From the NCBI GenBank assembly GCA_035048495.1, contig CM068543.1, forward strand, positions 28,261,751-28,325,750: 64,000 bases of DNA, in the 5' to 3' direction. The stretch is from Euptelea pleiosperma. Its lineage: Eukaryota > Streptophyta > Magnoliopsida > Ranunculales > Eupteleaceae. Positions within the stretch are counted from its first letter, which is position 1, and every line of letters begins with the position of its first letter. Below are positions 22,590-34,888 of the stretch, piece by piece. Both the position numbers and the translations under genes were made by a program. The notes under the pieces were generated by a model. It was not told the origin of the DNA. It saw only the letters and a program-made list of their open reading frames with translations, and did no database searches.

Positions 22590-23370
22590 TTGATTAAGTT
22601 ATGATTTTTCTAAGTTGTATGACTTTACCAAAAAACCCAGAATTTTAGATTTTACACGGTCTGATTCACTTAGGATTTCGATCTATATTTTTAACCTAAA
22701 TATTTTTCTAATTATTTTTCATGGATACCTCTATCAATCTAGTTTCTAGAACCTTTGAGTTTATATTTTTCTGATTTGTATTGATTAAGTTATGATTTTT
22801 CAAACGTGCTGGACTTTTCTATAAAACCCAGAATTCTAGATTTTACACGGTCCAATTTACTTGAGATTTCGATCCATATTTTTAATCTAAATATTTTTAT
22901 AATTATTTTTCACAGATACCTTTATCAATCTAGTTTCTAGAACCTTTGAGCTTATATTTTTTTGATCTGTATTGATTAAGTTATGATTTTTCAAATGTGC
23001 TGGACTTTTCTGTAAAACCCAGAATTTCAGATTTTACACGGTCCACTTTACTTGAGATTTCGATCTATATTTTTAATCTAAATATTTTTTTTATTATTTT
23101 TTTAGATACCTCTATCAATTTAGTTTCTAGAACCCTTGAGTTTGTATTTTTCCGATATATATTGATTAAGTTATGAGTTTTTAAATGTGCAGGACTTTTC
23201 TGTATCCCGAATTCTGTCCGGCCCAATTAATTAAGAGTTTTGACCTATATTTTGAATCTAAATATTTTTCTATTTATTTTTCCTAAAACTTCTGTGAATC
23301 TAGTTTTTAAAATCTATTGAGTTTATATTTTTCTAATTCATATTTATTTAGTTATGATTTTTATAATGCA
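22590..23370. repeat. About 190-bp tandem subrepeats inside solo LTR 2
   Basis: ATTGATTAAGTTATGATTTT recurs near 22598, 22781, 22971 and 23161, with a degenerate fifth unit near 23343. Each unit also contains TTTTACACGGTC and a TCTAAATATTTTT block. Confidence 0.8.
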
Positions 23371-23460
23371 GTACATTTTTTATAAAAACCTATTAATTAT
23401 TCGTGGTTCGGTCATGATTATTAACTATTAAGGCTTTAACTTTGTTGTTTGACTAAACCC

Positions 23461-23905
23461 TAGATGGTTTGACCTATACTTGTATGCATGGGGATCCCAC
23501 CCATGTGTCTTGGATCTCTCATAGGGTTCGGCCAAGTGTCTTGGATCCCTCTTTAGGGTTCGACCTTGTGTCATGGATCCTTCATAGAGTTCGGCCATGG
23601 CGTGTTGGATTTTCTTGCGATTTTCACTTATATTATTCATCAATGTTGATTATGATCTTTGGTCATGTCTTATTGACTATTATACCTAGATGGTTCGACC
23701 TATACTTGTATGCATGGGGATCCCACCCATGTGTCTTGGATCCCTCATAGGGTTCGGCCAAGTGTCTTGGATCCCTCTTTAGGGTTCGACCTTGTGTCAT
23801 GGATCTCTCATAGGGTTCGACCATGGTGTGTTGGATTGTCTTGTGATTTCCACTTATATTATTCATCCGTGTTGATCGTGAGCTTCGGTGATTGTTATTC
23901 ATGGT
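23461..23905. repeat. Two-copy tandem duplication (about 227 bp) in solo LTR 2
   Basis: GACCTATACTTGTATGCATG begins each unit at about 23470 and 23697, with internal repeated GGATCC(C/T)TCATAGGGTTCG. Solo LTR 1 has only one shorter copy at about 26462-26560, so this expansion is specific to copy 2. Confidence 0.75.
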
Positions 23906-25369
23906 TAACCCTAATTCGTTCCCATATTATTATTCTTAATGATCATTGGTTCATTTTATATTTTTTATTTAAATGTTAAATACATGTGTGCTTATGTCAT
24001 GTAACCCTAGTACATCTTGTTGTCATACCATGATCATCACGTCATTTCATATAAGGGGTGCATAAGGGAACGGGGTTGAAGTATATTATATACGTTTATA
24101 TTGGTTTTATCAATTAATCAGGGTTCGGTACCCTAGGGTGAAAGGCCCCAGACGTTATTATATCCTGCAGATGGGTCGATGAGACCGCTCCCAGTGCGGG
24201 AAGGAGATGGAGACCCTATGTGGTTATGGGTACTAGTTGCATTTGCATCCCGTACTCACTTGCATTCACCATCATATTCATGTCATCCTTATTATACGAT
24301 TGATGATGCATACCTTGGTTAAAAACTTGTATAGTATGATATCATACCATGCACACTGTTGTATTACTGGGCCTCGGCTCACGGTGCTACACCGATACCA
24401 TTTTCAGATTCTGAGGAGTCGAGTACGCGAGATGATTTTGAGACAAAAGACTCCGGTGCATTTGAGGAGATCGGCGAGGATTTGGGAGTCGATCCCACAC
24501 TTTAGAAAGTTGTATTTGATTATTTTATAACATTATTTATTTATTTTCATGGGCATGTAAGCCTTTATTTGAGAGCATGTTCTCACTTCCATCTCTCCAC
24601 ATTTAGTTGATTGATTAAATTATTTGAATTATGAATTATTAATTTGAATTATTTATTTCCTACATCTTTTCTTCTTTTACTTAGTGGGTTTTCGAATGAA
24701 CCTTAGTAGTCTAATTGACCTAATTAGACCACTAGGGGACATTCATGGATCACCTCTGGGTTCGGGTATGGGTCGATCTACGGATTTTCGGGTCGTATCT
24801 GGGTATCCGGATTCGGGGCGTGACACATTTCCTAAACCTATTTATGAAAACCCTAAAGCTTTAGAAGCTTTCAAAAACCCAACACCATTGAAGAATAGAG
24901 AAAGCTCCATTAAACCTTCATCTGAGCACCGATCGCACTCGAACAAGAGGGGAGAATTGACGGGGACTCTGAATAGAAGAAGATACCCCAAGGAGAGGAC
25001 GATCCGACGACTTTCAAATTTGAAAAAACTTTCGATTTCCATTAAAGTTCAAGAAACTTTAAGATAAGTGTATTTGATCCATTCTATACTTATTTTTTTT
25101 CAAGATTTTGTTTCTCTTTCATTAGATAATGGTTGATACTCATTATAAATTACTTTCAACAATATTTATTTTTTCTTATTGGGTTGATCTTTATTTTGGG
25201 CCACTATGATAAGTTTGGCCATAGTCTATTTTGTACCTATAACGGATTACTATGCTCTTTATCATTTTTGTTATATTTTTATGAGTTGAATATTTTTATA
25301 ATTATTTTTTCTAAATACCTCTATGAATCTATTTTCCAAAACCGTTTAGTTTGTATATTTCTAATTTGT

Positions 25370-26350
25370 ATTGATTAAGTTATGATTTTTCTAAGTTGTT
25401 GGACTTTACCAAAAAAATTAGAATTTTAAATTTTACATGGTCCACTTCACTTGGGATTTTGATCTATATTTTTAATCTAAATATTTTTCTAATTATTTTT
25501 TATAGATAGCTCTATCAATCTAGTTTCTAAAACATTTGAGTTTGTATTTTTTTGATTTGTATTTATTAAGTTATGATTTTTCAAACGTGTTAGACTTTTT
25601 TGTAAAACCCAGAATTTCAGATTTTACATGGTCCATTTTATTTGATATTTTGATCTATATTTTTAATTTAAATATTTTTCTAATTATTTTTTCTAGATAC
25701 CTCTATAATCTAGTTTTTAGAACATCTGAGTTTGTATCTTTCCGATTTATATTGATTAAGTTATGATTTTTCTAAGTTGTTGAACGTTACCAAAAAACCC
25801 AGAATTCTAGATTTTACATGGTCCAATTCACTTGGGATTTCGATCCATATTTTTAATCTAAATATTTTTTTAATTATTTTTCACAGATACCTCTATCAAT
25901 TTTGTTTTTAGAACCTTTGAGTTTGTATTTTTCTGATTTGTATTGATTAAGTTATGATTTTTTAAACATGCTGGACTTTTTTGTAAAATACAGAATTTTA
26001 GATTTTACACGGTCCACTTCACTTGAGATTTAGATCTATATTTTTAATCTAAATATTTTTCTCATTATTTGTCCTAAATACCTCTATCAATCTAGTTTCT
26101 AAAACCTTTGAGTTTGTATTTTTCTAATTTGTATTGATTAAATTATGATTTTTCAAATATATGGGACTTTTCTGTTAAACTCAGAATTTTAGATTCTGTC
26201 CGGCCCACTTTATTAAGGGTTTTGACCTATATTTTGAATCTGAATGTTTTTCTATTTATTTTTTCTAAAAACCTCTATGAATCTAGTTTTTAAATCCATT
26301 AAGTTTGTATTTTTTTAATTTATATTTATTTAGTTATGATTTTTACAAGA
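25370..26350. repeat. About 190-bp tandem subrepeats inside solo LTR 1
   Basis: The same subrepeat as at 22590-23370, with units near 25371, 25560, 25750, 25940 and 26128 and a degenerate one near 26328: one unit more than in solo LTR 2. Confidence 0.78.
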
Positions 26351-27550
26351 AACTATGTTTTCTGTGAACTACTTATTTCTTGGATTTTGGGAACTCTTAG
26401 TGGTTAAGTCATGACTTATTGAATAGTAAGGGGTTTAGCCATTGTTGTTTGACTAAACCCGAGATGGTTTGACCTATACTTGTATGCATGGGGATCCCAC
26501 CCATGTGTTTTGGATCCTTCATAGGGTTCGGTCATGGTGTGTTGGATTCTCTTGAGACCTTCACTTATATTGTTAATCGATGTTGATCGTGATCTTTGGT
26601 GATTATTTACATGTTATTTATGTTGTTTAACCCTAGTTCATGCCCATTTTATTACTCTTAATGATCATGTGTTTATTTTATATTCTTATTTAAATGTTAA
26701 ATACATGTGTGCATATGCCATGTAACCCTAGTACCATCTTGTTATCATACTATGATCATCACATCATTTCATATCAGGAGTACATAACAGAATGAGGTTG
26801 AAGTATATTATATATGTATATATTAATTTTATTAATTAATCAGGGTTCGGTACCCTAGGGTGAAAGGCCCCAGACGTTATTATATCCTGCAGATGGGTCG
26901 ATGAGACCGCTTCCAGTATGGGAAGGAGATGGAGACCCTATATGGTTATGGGTACTAGTTGCATTTGCATCCCGTACTTACTTGCATTCATCCTTATATT
27001 CATGTCATCCTTATTATATGATTGAGATGCATACCTTGGTTAAAAACTTGTATAGTATGATATCATACCATACACACTGTTGTATTACTGGGCCTCGGCT
27101 CACGGTGCTACACCGATACCATTTTTAGATTTTGAAGAACCGGGTATGTGAGATGATTTTGAGGCGAAAGACTCCGGTGCATTCAAGGAGATCGGCGATG
27201 ATTTGGGAGTCTACCCCATACTTTAGAAGACTTTATTTTGATTGTTTTAAAATCTTATTTATTTTCAGGGACATATAGTCTTTTGATTGAGAGCATGTTC
27301 TCACCACCTTCATCTTGCCAGATTTAGTTGATTGATTGAATTATTTGAATTATTAATTATTTGAATTATTTGCTTTCTACATTTAGACTTTTCTTTTTTC
27401 TTAGTGGGTTTTCGAATGAACCTTAGTAGTCTAATTGACCTAATTGGACCACTAGGGGACATTCATGGATCACCTCTGGGTTCGGGTACGGGTCGATCCA
27501 TGAATTTTTGGATCGTATCTAGGTATCCGGATTCGGGGCGTGACAGTAAT

Positions 27551-29094
27551 TTTTTTTATACCTTATTTGTTTCTGCTATGTCGCCTATACCCACCTGCAA
27601 TACAGTAAAAATTTCAAATCCATTCAATTATATATACATTCAAGTCATTCAACTATACGTTCAAACCCATTAATACATTCAAACCCATTCAACTATACAT
27701 TCAAACCATTCAATTAGGACATAAGAAATTTTAAAGTAGTGAAAGGTAAATTATGTCTATGGACATAAGAAATTAAAATGAAAAGGCATGCACCCCCAAT
27801 AACTCATCAGCTAGCAGGTTGCAAACAGGTTAAAAGTTAAAGTTAAAGTTATCGCAAACAAGTTTTGGTTGCAAACAATAATTCATCACAAATTAAAGTT
27901 AAAATGAGATTGATATATATATACCTGTAATTTCTTAGAAAAATGGTTAATCGTTTGCAAAAAAAAGAAATGATCATCGATTAGAAGAATATAATTAGAT
28001 TTATAGAACTAGAAAATGAACATATATTAGCTTAGACAAAAAAAAGAAGAAGAATATACCATAATTATCTTGGAAAAGCATAATCTATTCAGCTCTACAT
28101 TCTGTCAGCTTTTCAATTGAGTAGCTAACTTTTGATTTAAAAAATTTGACCTAATTAATCAGAAAATAGGTAGAGACCTAATTAATAAATTGATTTTAAG
28201 ACATACAAGTGGACCTAAAATACGTATAACAAATCACTCACCGACGATTGAATTGTATCATCATCTTATTCGCTAACGAGGCCTCTCATGTACCTCATTA
28301 CAGAAAATTACAAGATTTCATGTCATCTTGCTTCAGGTACTACGTAGAAAAATGTAATTCGTTAATTAACTAAAAAATAAACTTTTGACCAATAAAAAAC
28401 TACAATACTAGTATACCTTAACTATCCTCCATAATGGTTATTTCTTCTTTAATTTGTGGCCATAATGGATTTCGAATTGTTTGAATGCACTACAAGAAAA
28501 GAATAAAAAACTTTCAATTAATCTTTGGATGCATGCATCAATATTACTTAATTTACTAATATTGTAAGATTAGCTTATCGTTTGACATTGATTTTAAAAG
28601 TTGAGTCAATCGTACTATTTAAGGAGTCGAAACAATAGATTGCCATCGATAATAAGTCGATGATAATCAAAATCTAGTGTATCCTATACGTGAACAACAA
28701 TCAAGTTATTAGCAAGACATTCAACAAGTTATTAATTATCAAATCTAATAACAACAGAAAAGAAAATTACTTAATGTTTAAGGGAATAAACAAAGTCTTC
28801 CCGTCGAGGTATGTAGATACAAATATATTGAAAAGAAAATCCATAAATTGATCATCCAAAAACCGCCCATCCCTTATACATGAACTAATGGATTGAGCAC
28901 TGACTATACTAATTTTATTAACTAAATGTCTTTCAATTAACATTTGGTGGACGTGGTTGATAAATTAAAAAAAATAAACTTAATTAGAATGTATGTACCA
29001 TAATCATATTCATAAAATTCAGATAGATAAAAGAAACTTTAAAGTATCTTACCATTGATATAAGTCAAGCACTATGACGACACATTTTATACCA
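27551..29094. other. AT-rich CACTA interior without a recognisable gene
   Basis: No protein family recognised on either strand. It lies 3' of the TNP2 remnant in transposase orientation, so it may contain unrecognisable distal exons. A short CATTCAA-type repeat cluster is at about 27615-27715. Confidence 0.4.
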
Positions 29095-31103
29095 TTAATA
29101 TAATGGCAGTAGTTGTTGTATCAGTATATACAGTCATAAGACTTAAGACCATGCAACTTCAAATCTTCCATTGAGACACAGTTTCTGAAATTTGAAGAGT
29201 ATCTTTCTGGGACCTTAAGTGTTTGCAATGTTTTGTAGAATATCCTCTACTCGTCTTTAGATAATGTATAACATGCTGGAAGTAAATATGTTTTATTCCT
29301 TCTGACTTGCGGTTCTAATTGTTTGCTTAAACCTATATCTACAGGGTCTAATCGATAATTAATACCATCATTTGTTTTTTCTGGTATATTCAGTTATGTT
29401 CCAACAATGCTCTCGCACACATTTTTCTCGATGTGCATAACATCCATTATGTCGCATATGCAAAAATTTCTAATATTCAAGCTCAAAGAATATAGACTTC
29501 TTCTTCCAACAAGTTGAGGATTCAACTACTTTATCCACAATATTGTCTACCTCTCGCGGTCGCTTTAATTTTTTTGACTTCTTGAGAATGACTTTCTTCT
29601 TTCCACATGAGTATTTGATCCCTTCTGTCTTCTTTAGTATTTGCTCTCTACTTAACAGTTTTGGAGCCAACCCCAACTCTTGTGTACCATCAAACGCCTT
29701 CTTCTATTTTCGATATGGATGATTCAATGGAAGAAATCCTCTATAATCGATATATATATTCTTCTTTCCATGTTTTAGTCTATGAGAATATGTTTCTTTG
29801 CTGCATATTGGACAAGTATAATATCCTTTGACAGTGCAACCACACAAAATGCCATATGTAAAAAAATCATTGATTGTCCATAATAACACAGCGTATAATA
29901 TAAATGATTTTTGTCGATATGCATCATACACTTTAATGCCTTCCTCCCATAAAATTTTCAGATCCTCAATCAATGGTGCCAAGTAAACATTAATGTCATT
30001 GCTAGGCTATTTTGGACATGATATTAACATTGTCAACATCATAAATTTTCTCTTCATACACAACCATGGTGGAAGGTTTACCATTAAGACCGACCAACAA
30101 CTATGTCTGCTAGATTGCATACTGTGTGGATTTATTCCATCCGTTGAAATAGCTACTCGAAGGTTTCTTGGTTCTTCAGCAAATTTCGGATACATGCCGT
30201 CTACTAACTTTCATGCTGGGGAGTCTGCTGGATGACGCATTTGACCATCAACTTCTACTCTTTCGTGATAATGCCATGTCAAGTCTTTCGCTGTCTGTTT
30301 GGAATGAAACATCATTTGGAATCTCGGGATATGTGAAAAATATCACATTTTTTTTGCAGGCACCCTTTATTTTTCTTCGTCCCATTCTTATTTATCTTCT
30401 ACCTTGACGTTCTATAAATGGGACATGCCATCGCATCCTTGTACTCCTTCCTATAGAGTATGCAATCGTTGGGACATACATGGATCTTCTTATATAACAT
30501 TCTCAATGCAAACAATGTCTTATTTGCCTGATGGATGGATAAAGGCAGTTCCTTATCGTTTGGGAGCATGTCTCCCAATAATTGTAGTAGCTCTAAAAAA
30601 TCTTTATCAGACCACCCATTCTTGCCTTTTAAGTTCTACAGTCTAACCAATGCCGATAACTTTGTAAACTTTGAGCAACCTAGATATAAGGGCTTCTCGG
30701 CATCTTCTACGTTATCGTATGCGGCCTGAACCATTTCTACTGCATCGTCAGCATCATTTGGAGCTATCCCTCCTATCTCTTGATAGATAAAATCTTGTAC
30801 ATTACCACTTGACTCTGCTTCAGTACTTGGAACTTGTTCTCCATGCCAGACCCACGTCTTATAATTTTGATCGATACCATTAAAAAACAAATGTCCTTTT
30901 ATATCTTTAAGAGTATGTTTAGCGAGATTCCCGCATTTTCTACATGAACATCTTATAGAATCGGGGTCACTCGCATTGTATCCGACAAACTTCAAAAATC
31001 GATCAACCCCATAACTATATTCCCGCGACCTTCTATCCTTGATCATCCAAGATTTATCCATTATGTTAAACATTGCACAATTCCTGAAATATATCGTGCG
31101 CAT
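29095..31103 (-). pseudogene. CACTA transposase TNP2-like, decayed
   Basis: A likely start is at 31061 (MDKSWM), followed by an N-terminal transposase-associated domain with SREYSYGVDRFL and a Cys pair CSCRKCGN (31061-30640). Downstream, in shifting frames, come the TNP2 (Transposase_21) core blocks: YPKFAEEPRNLRVAISTDG (about 30190-30130), PLIEDLKILWEEGIKVYDA (from 29977), CTVKGYYTCPICSKET (about 29840-29800), and GFLPLNHPYRK followed by a stop. Fragments similar to the family reach about 29095. At least five stops or frame changes make it non-functional. It would have cut the CACTA TIRs; another copy would be needed in trans. Confidence 0.82.
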
Positions 31104-31216
31104 CGAAACAAATTGAGATAAAGAACAATATGCATGTGTTTGGACACTTATCCTTATTTTGTTTTCAGTCTCTATCTAAGTTTGCTAACTCTAAAGTTTT
31201 ATAACCCATTCAAAAA

Positions 31217-31464
31217 CTGATATTGCTTCTTATTGATTATATATATGTAGTGTCCATATTAGTTTAAAATTTGACAACATTTCCCCACACTTCTCTCTAT
31301 ATACGTTTATTTTATATTGATTTTCATGCCAATCCAACTACCAAAGTAGTTGAGACATGAAAATCAACAAAAAATAATATATAAAAAGAAGATTTGGGAA
31401 AATAGTACCGAATTTAAACTAACACGGAGACTACATATATATGATCAATAAGAAGCAATATCAG
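31217..31464. mobile_element. Inverted-repeat element upstream of TNP2
   Basis: CTGATATTGCTTCTTATTGA at 31217 is repeated in reverse complement at 31444-31464. The arms remain similar for about 55 bp inward, and an inner pair (TTTTCATG / CATGAAAA) strengthens the hairpin. It could be a MITE or part of the transposase promoter. Confidence 0.55.
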
Positions 31465-31992
31465 TTCTCAAACTGTCCACAATGGACAATTCAAAGATCA
31501 CAATTTATATAAGAGCCACATTCATACAAATAATGATTATTGAATGGGCGTGCAATTCTATGTTAACCCATGTAAGAAATTAATGACTGGATCTCAGATA
31601 AGATTATATGTGCGAAACCTCTTATCTTTGATGGAGTCTTCAAGATCTCATACTTATTATGGTAGTGTACTTTGTGCAAATGTAAAATAATAACAAGCGA
31701 CATTTTAACTTTATATAAGCTAGCTATTGCTAAAACTTGGATAGGTACAAACACACCTAATGTACTCATCCAAGATCAATCATACAAATTCAATACACAC
31801 AATTATATAGTTAAAAAAAAAATTAAAACAAAAAAAATTAATTGAGAATATATACATGCGTGTACAGTTCAATATAGGTAAGATATTAAATCCATACATA
31901 GGGTCGGGCTCCGTTGATAGATCTAAAATGACAGGTAAAATGACATGGACACAATATAAGCAAGGAAAAATCTATGATACCGACTTCAGTAT

Positions 31993-32346
31993 CAAAATTT
32001 TGATGCCGAGGTCCATCAATTTTCCACATAGTTGACTCTTTCGGGCCCACTGACTCCATGAATATTTGGCCCACATCTTGGTGGACCTACACACCAAAAA
32101 TCAACATGATTAGTGATTTCTAGCCATTGAATTTGAGCACTTCTTCATCATGGGCTTGGAACCACTTCATAGGCATGTTCCTAAAGTCCATGATGAAAAG
32201 TGCTCAAATCCTACGGCTAGAAATCACCAATCATGCTGATTTTTGGTGTGTGGGTCCACCAAGATGTGGCCAAATATTCATGGAGTCAGTGGGCCAGAAA
32301 TAGTCTACTATGTGGCAAATTGAGGGACTTCGGCATCAAAATTTTG
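31993..32346. mobile_element. Foldback element with about 160-bp near-identical inverted arms
   Basis: Arms 31993-32158 and 32186-32346 are reverse complements with few mismatches (for example GACTCCATGAATATTTGGCC against its complement), separated by a 27-bp loop. A third partial copy of an arm (ACCAAAAATCAACCTGATTA) follows at about 32370. Transcribed, it would form a strong hairpin. No coding capacity. Confidence 0.8.
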
Positions 32347-32401
32347 TCCGATCCCATGGTGGACCAACAAACCAAAAATCAACCTGATTAGTGATTTATA
32401 A

Positions 32402-32707
32402 GGTCGTGTTTGATTACCAAGTGGGAAAATTACATTTTCCTTGGGAAAACACAACTGTCCATTGTTAGATAGCCATTATAAATCTGTATAATTTTCCCTA
32501 ACTAGCCATTTAAATCTGGATAATTTTCCTTACTTAGCCTGGAATCATTTCCCATCCAGATAGGTGAGAATTCATTTCCACTTGAAAATACACCTTTATT
32601 TTCTCACGTTATTGAAATATGTATTCTAAGTTACAATCAATCAGCCATTTAAGGCATATCCTAGATGTATTTTCTCGGGAAAATTTTCCATGCAATCAAA
32701 CAGGGCC
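32402..32707. mobile_element. PIF/Harbinger-type (Tourist-like) MITE
   Basis: Left GGTCGTGTTTGATTACCAAG and right end reversed GGCCCTGTTTGATTGCATGG form TIRs. TAA flanks both sides (32399-32401 and 32708-32710). The GGCCCTGTTTG end and 3-bp TWA target are typical of Tourist MITEs. It has disrupted the third copy of the foldback arm. Confidence 0.8.
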
Positions 32708-32839
32708 TAAGTGTTGAATCTTTGTACCTTAAATACTGCTCAAATTCCCACAGTTGAGATCAACCCATGAAAATAAGTCCAATCCAAAGCATGTTTTACA
32801 AGTTTTAGCATGTGCAGCCCAAAATGTGATAATAAATCA

Positions 32840-33065
32840 CAATGAAATGGGTGAGAGGAGACTCACTTGAGAAATTGAGAGGGCGAGCTAGCGTCGGATG
32901 ACGGCTTGGGCGATAGTGACGGCGACGGCGACTTCAACAGCTACTACAACGGCAATGGGCATAGAGCAGTTAGGGCTCGAAGAGGGGAGAGTAATCTTCG
33001 GCTTGGAGGAGAGAAAACTAGGGTTTCTTTAAGAAACATAAGTGTTTTTGGTGCGCAAGGGGTTT
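32840..33065 (-). promoter_or_regulatory. Probable CACTA transposase leader region
   Basis: On the minus strand there is an AAACCCTAG-type leader, a CT-rich purine-poor stretch, an open frame rich in GCC/GTC codons, and a possible donor CAAGTGAGT at about 32862. This fits a 5' exon upstream of the TNP2 remnant. No protein family recognised. Confidence 0.35.
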
Positions 33066-33069
33066 TAGC

Positions 33070-33263
33070 GCACGATGTCAGGTTATATATCTTAATATAT
33101 TGCGTCGGTTAAGATATATAATGACGCGATATGTTAAGATATAGCGTCGATTTTTATAAAAATTGACACAAATTTTTTTTTTTACAAATCGCGTTGGTTT
33201 TTCCAAAAACCGACGCGATCGCTCCGGAATGCGCCAACGCCGAAACCCATTCGTCTAGTAATG
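33070..33263. repeat. CACTA right subterminal palindromic repeats
   Basis: Units such as GCGTCGATTTTTATAAAAAT and CGCGTTGG-spacer-CCGACGCG mirror those at 20068-20325. Confidence 0.75.
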
Positions 33264-33320
33264 GAACTGGTTTTGCAGGAATCTAAATTTAGGTGATTAA
33301 ACCTTTTATAGAATAACCTA

Positions 33321-33331
33321 CTCTGATACCA
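33321..33331 (-). other. Primer-binding site, initiator Met tRNA type
   Basis: On the minus strand TGGTATCAGAG, the standard copia PBS complementary to the 3' end of initiator tRNA-Met, lies 2 nt inside the 5' LTR (33334-34888). It fixes the orientation of the element. Confidence 0.88.
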
Positions 33332-33333
33332 AT

Positions 33334-34888
33334 TAAAATAACCACCGGTCCGTTCTCTTTAATCCAATATATCTAAAAGGGGGGGTTGATTATGTATTTA
33401 AAATTAATTAAACCTAAATAGTTTTACTGGTCTATGGTAGGGGAGAAAATTGTATGATAGTTATTTGATAAAAGATTATCACAACTGATTCAAATCGAAT
33501 ATACCTCTATGGTATATTTTCTTTTCGTCGTTTGTTATAATCAATATGAATAGTGTAATACAAACAAACAATCACACAAGACAAGAGATTTTTACATGGA
33601 AACCTTAGCCAATGAAAGATCATATCCAGATGGAAAGTATCACTAACTGAAAAGTTAAACGAAACAAAGGTTACCTACGCAGCACCATTGTAAATACAGC
33701 TTCTAACCTTAGCCAAGGCCTACTGCTGATGCGTCCACGTCCTCTAAATCAACGCTACGAATCCACGCGTGCCTTCTCAGCCAAGTAGCCTTGTCCGCTT
33801 GTTCAGTTTGGTACACATCAAACCTACCGTTGATCGGCTACTCTGATCTTAATTCTCAACACTCCCACATTTGCAAAAGGTGAATGATTCAGTACACCCT
33901 GAACCCTAAGTTACTCTATGGTGTTGAGTCACACTGGTATACTCAGACTACTAGGTCAAATATCTAAGGGGAAAACCTAAGCTGAGTAATGGATCAAGCA
34001 CTTGGCCTTGATCAAGAAGAGGAACAAGCTCACAAGATGTGTATAAAATAAATAGCTTTTTACTTTTCGAATGGACACTCTAATAATTATACCTTTTCTT
34101 CTCCCTCTTGAAGTGTAGAAGTGTATTTTGAGAAGGTATAGAAGGGTTATATTTATAGAATTCATAACCCTGAGCCTTGTAGAATGTGGGATCATGGAAA
34201 CTAGAATTTTGGATCTGAGAAAGACTCAATCAGTGTGAAGTCCAATCGATTGTACTCTAGGTCCAATCGATTGGGTAAGGTTCAATCGATTGGGGGTTTG
34301 GGTCCAATCGATTGGCCTTGTACGAATGGGTTTTTCTTTTGTAAATCCAATCGATTGTACATAGTCTAATCGATTGGACCTAAATAAGTTTCTGTCCCGT
34401 AGGCTCCAATCTATTGGGCTATGATCATGTTCTGTCTCATAGACTCCAATCAATTTTACAGATGTGTCCAATCGATTGGGCTTTAATCATGTTCTGTTTC
34501 GTAGCCTCTAATCAATTTTATAGAGTCCTTCAATCTATCGGACTCTCCCACAAGTCAATAACTTTGACTAAGACTCGGGTCTGTCCCATGATTAGGTTTT
34601 ACTATTATATTTTATTTATTTTAAACCTATTCCTATGCCCACTAAGTCACTTACCTTCCTAAGTGAGCGTACACGATCTATAACTGACAAATGGGCAATT
34701 ACTCAGATGACTCAAGTCGTCAATCGTCTGATTCTTGCTGTCTCTATCTTCTAGTCTTCACGTAGTCGACTAAGTATGCGTACCACGACATCTTCACACT
34801 ACACTGGTGCTCGTAGAAATGGTTACATGAATGTTTTTATGTCAAACGGAATCTTTGCCAAACTTAGAATATGAAAATATTCCTTACA
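33334..34888 (-). repeat. Copia element 5' LTR
   Basis: 1555-bp LTR, upstream copy in element orientation. It ends ATTCCTTACA at 34888; its inner TG is mutated to TA at 33334-33335. It carries more copies of the CCAATCGATTGG motif (34232-34540) than the 3' LTR. Confidence 0.85.

Larger units (their letters stand above)
21196..24825. mobile_element. Solo LTR 2, same family, inserted into solo LTR 1
   Basis: 3630 bp with the same ends as solo LTR 1 (TGTAATACCCCGAAC ... GGGGCGTGACA). CATTT occurs at 21191-21195 and 24826-24830, and the host LTR reads straight through when the insert is removed (AAACCCTAAT then CATTTCC). Confidence 0.9.
20329..27545. mobile_element. Solo LTR 1 (about 3.6 kb net), interrupted by solo LTR 2
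   Basis: Starts TGTAATACCCCGAACTTTCG and ends GATTCGGGGCGTGACA, with 5-bp duplications GTAAT at 20324-20328 and 27546-27550. Removing the insert 21196-24825 and its duplication leaves about 3582 bp. There is no internal coding domain between start and end, so it is a solo LTR. Long LTRs with these ends are seen in plant gypsy chromoviruses (Tekay/Del type); the lineage is a guess. Confidence 0.88.
20068..33263 (-). mobile_element. CACTA (En/Spm) DNA transposon with nested solo LTRs
   Basis: The left end CACTACTAGAAAAAGCAC and the right end reversed (CATTACTAGACGAATGGG) are short TIRs. GAA flanks both sides (20065-20067 and 33264-33266), the 3-bp duplication expected for CACTA elements. Arrays of short palindromes built on GTCGGTTTTT...AAAAACCGAC lie inside both ends, matching CACTA subterminal repeats. 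A decayed TNP2-type transposase sits on the minus strand at 29095-31103. It is inserted in the copia element between its LTRs. Confidence 0.9.
15724..34888 (-). mobile_element. Ty1/copia-type LTR retrotransposon (SIRE-like), non-autonomous, carrying a CACTA insertion
   Basis: Two long direct repeats bound the element: TGAAATAACCACCGG ... ATTCCTTA(C/T)A at 15724-17223 and 33334-34888. Flanking GAACT (15719-15723) and GAGCT (34889-34893) are a 5-bp duplication with one mismatch. A primer-binding site TGGTATCAGAG (minus strand, 33321-33331) abuts the right LTR and a purine-rich tract abuts the left LTR, so transcription runs on the minus strand. Only a gag-like fragment remains; pol is absent. 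The LTRs differ at several percent of sites by eye, so this is an old insertion. Confidence 0.85.

Noticed and set aside
23463..23905. CRISPR-like direct repeats
   Set aside because: Units are long, adjacent and without unique spacers, and the organism is a plant.
23428..23979. Repeated open frames on both strands with Gly-Asp-Pro-Thr / Arg-Asp-Pro-Arg repeats
   Set aside because: They come from a tandem duplication inside a solo LTR, not from a gene.
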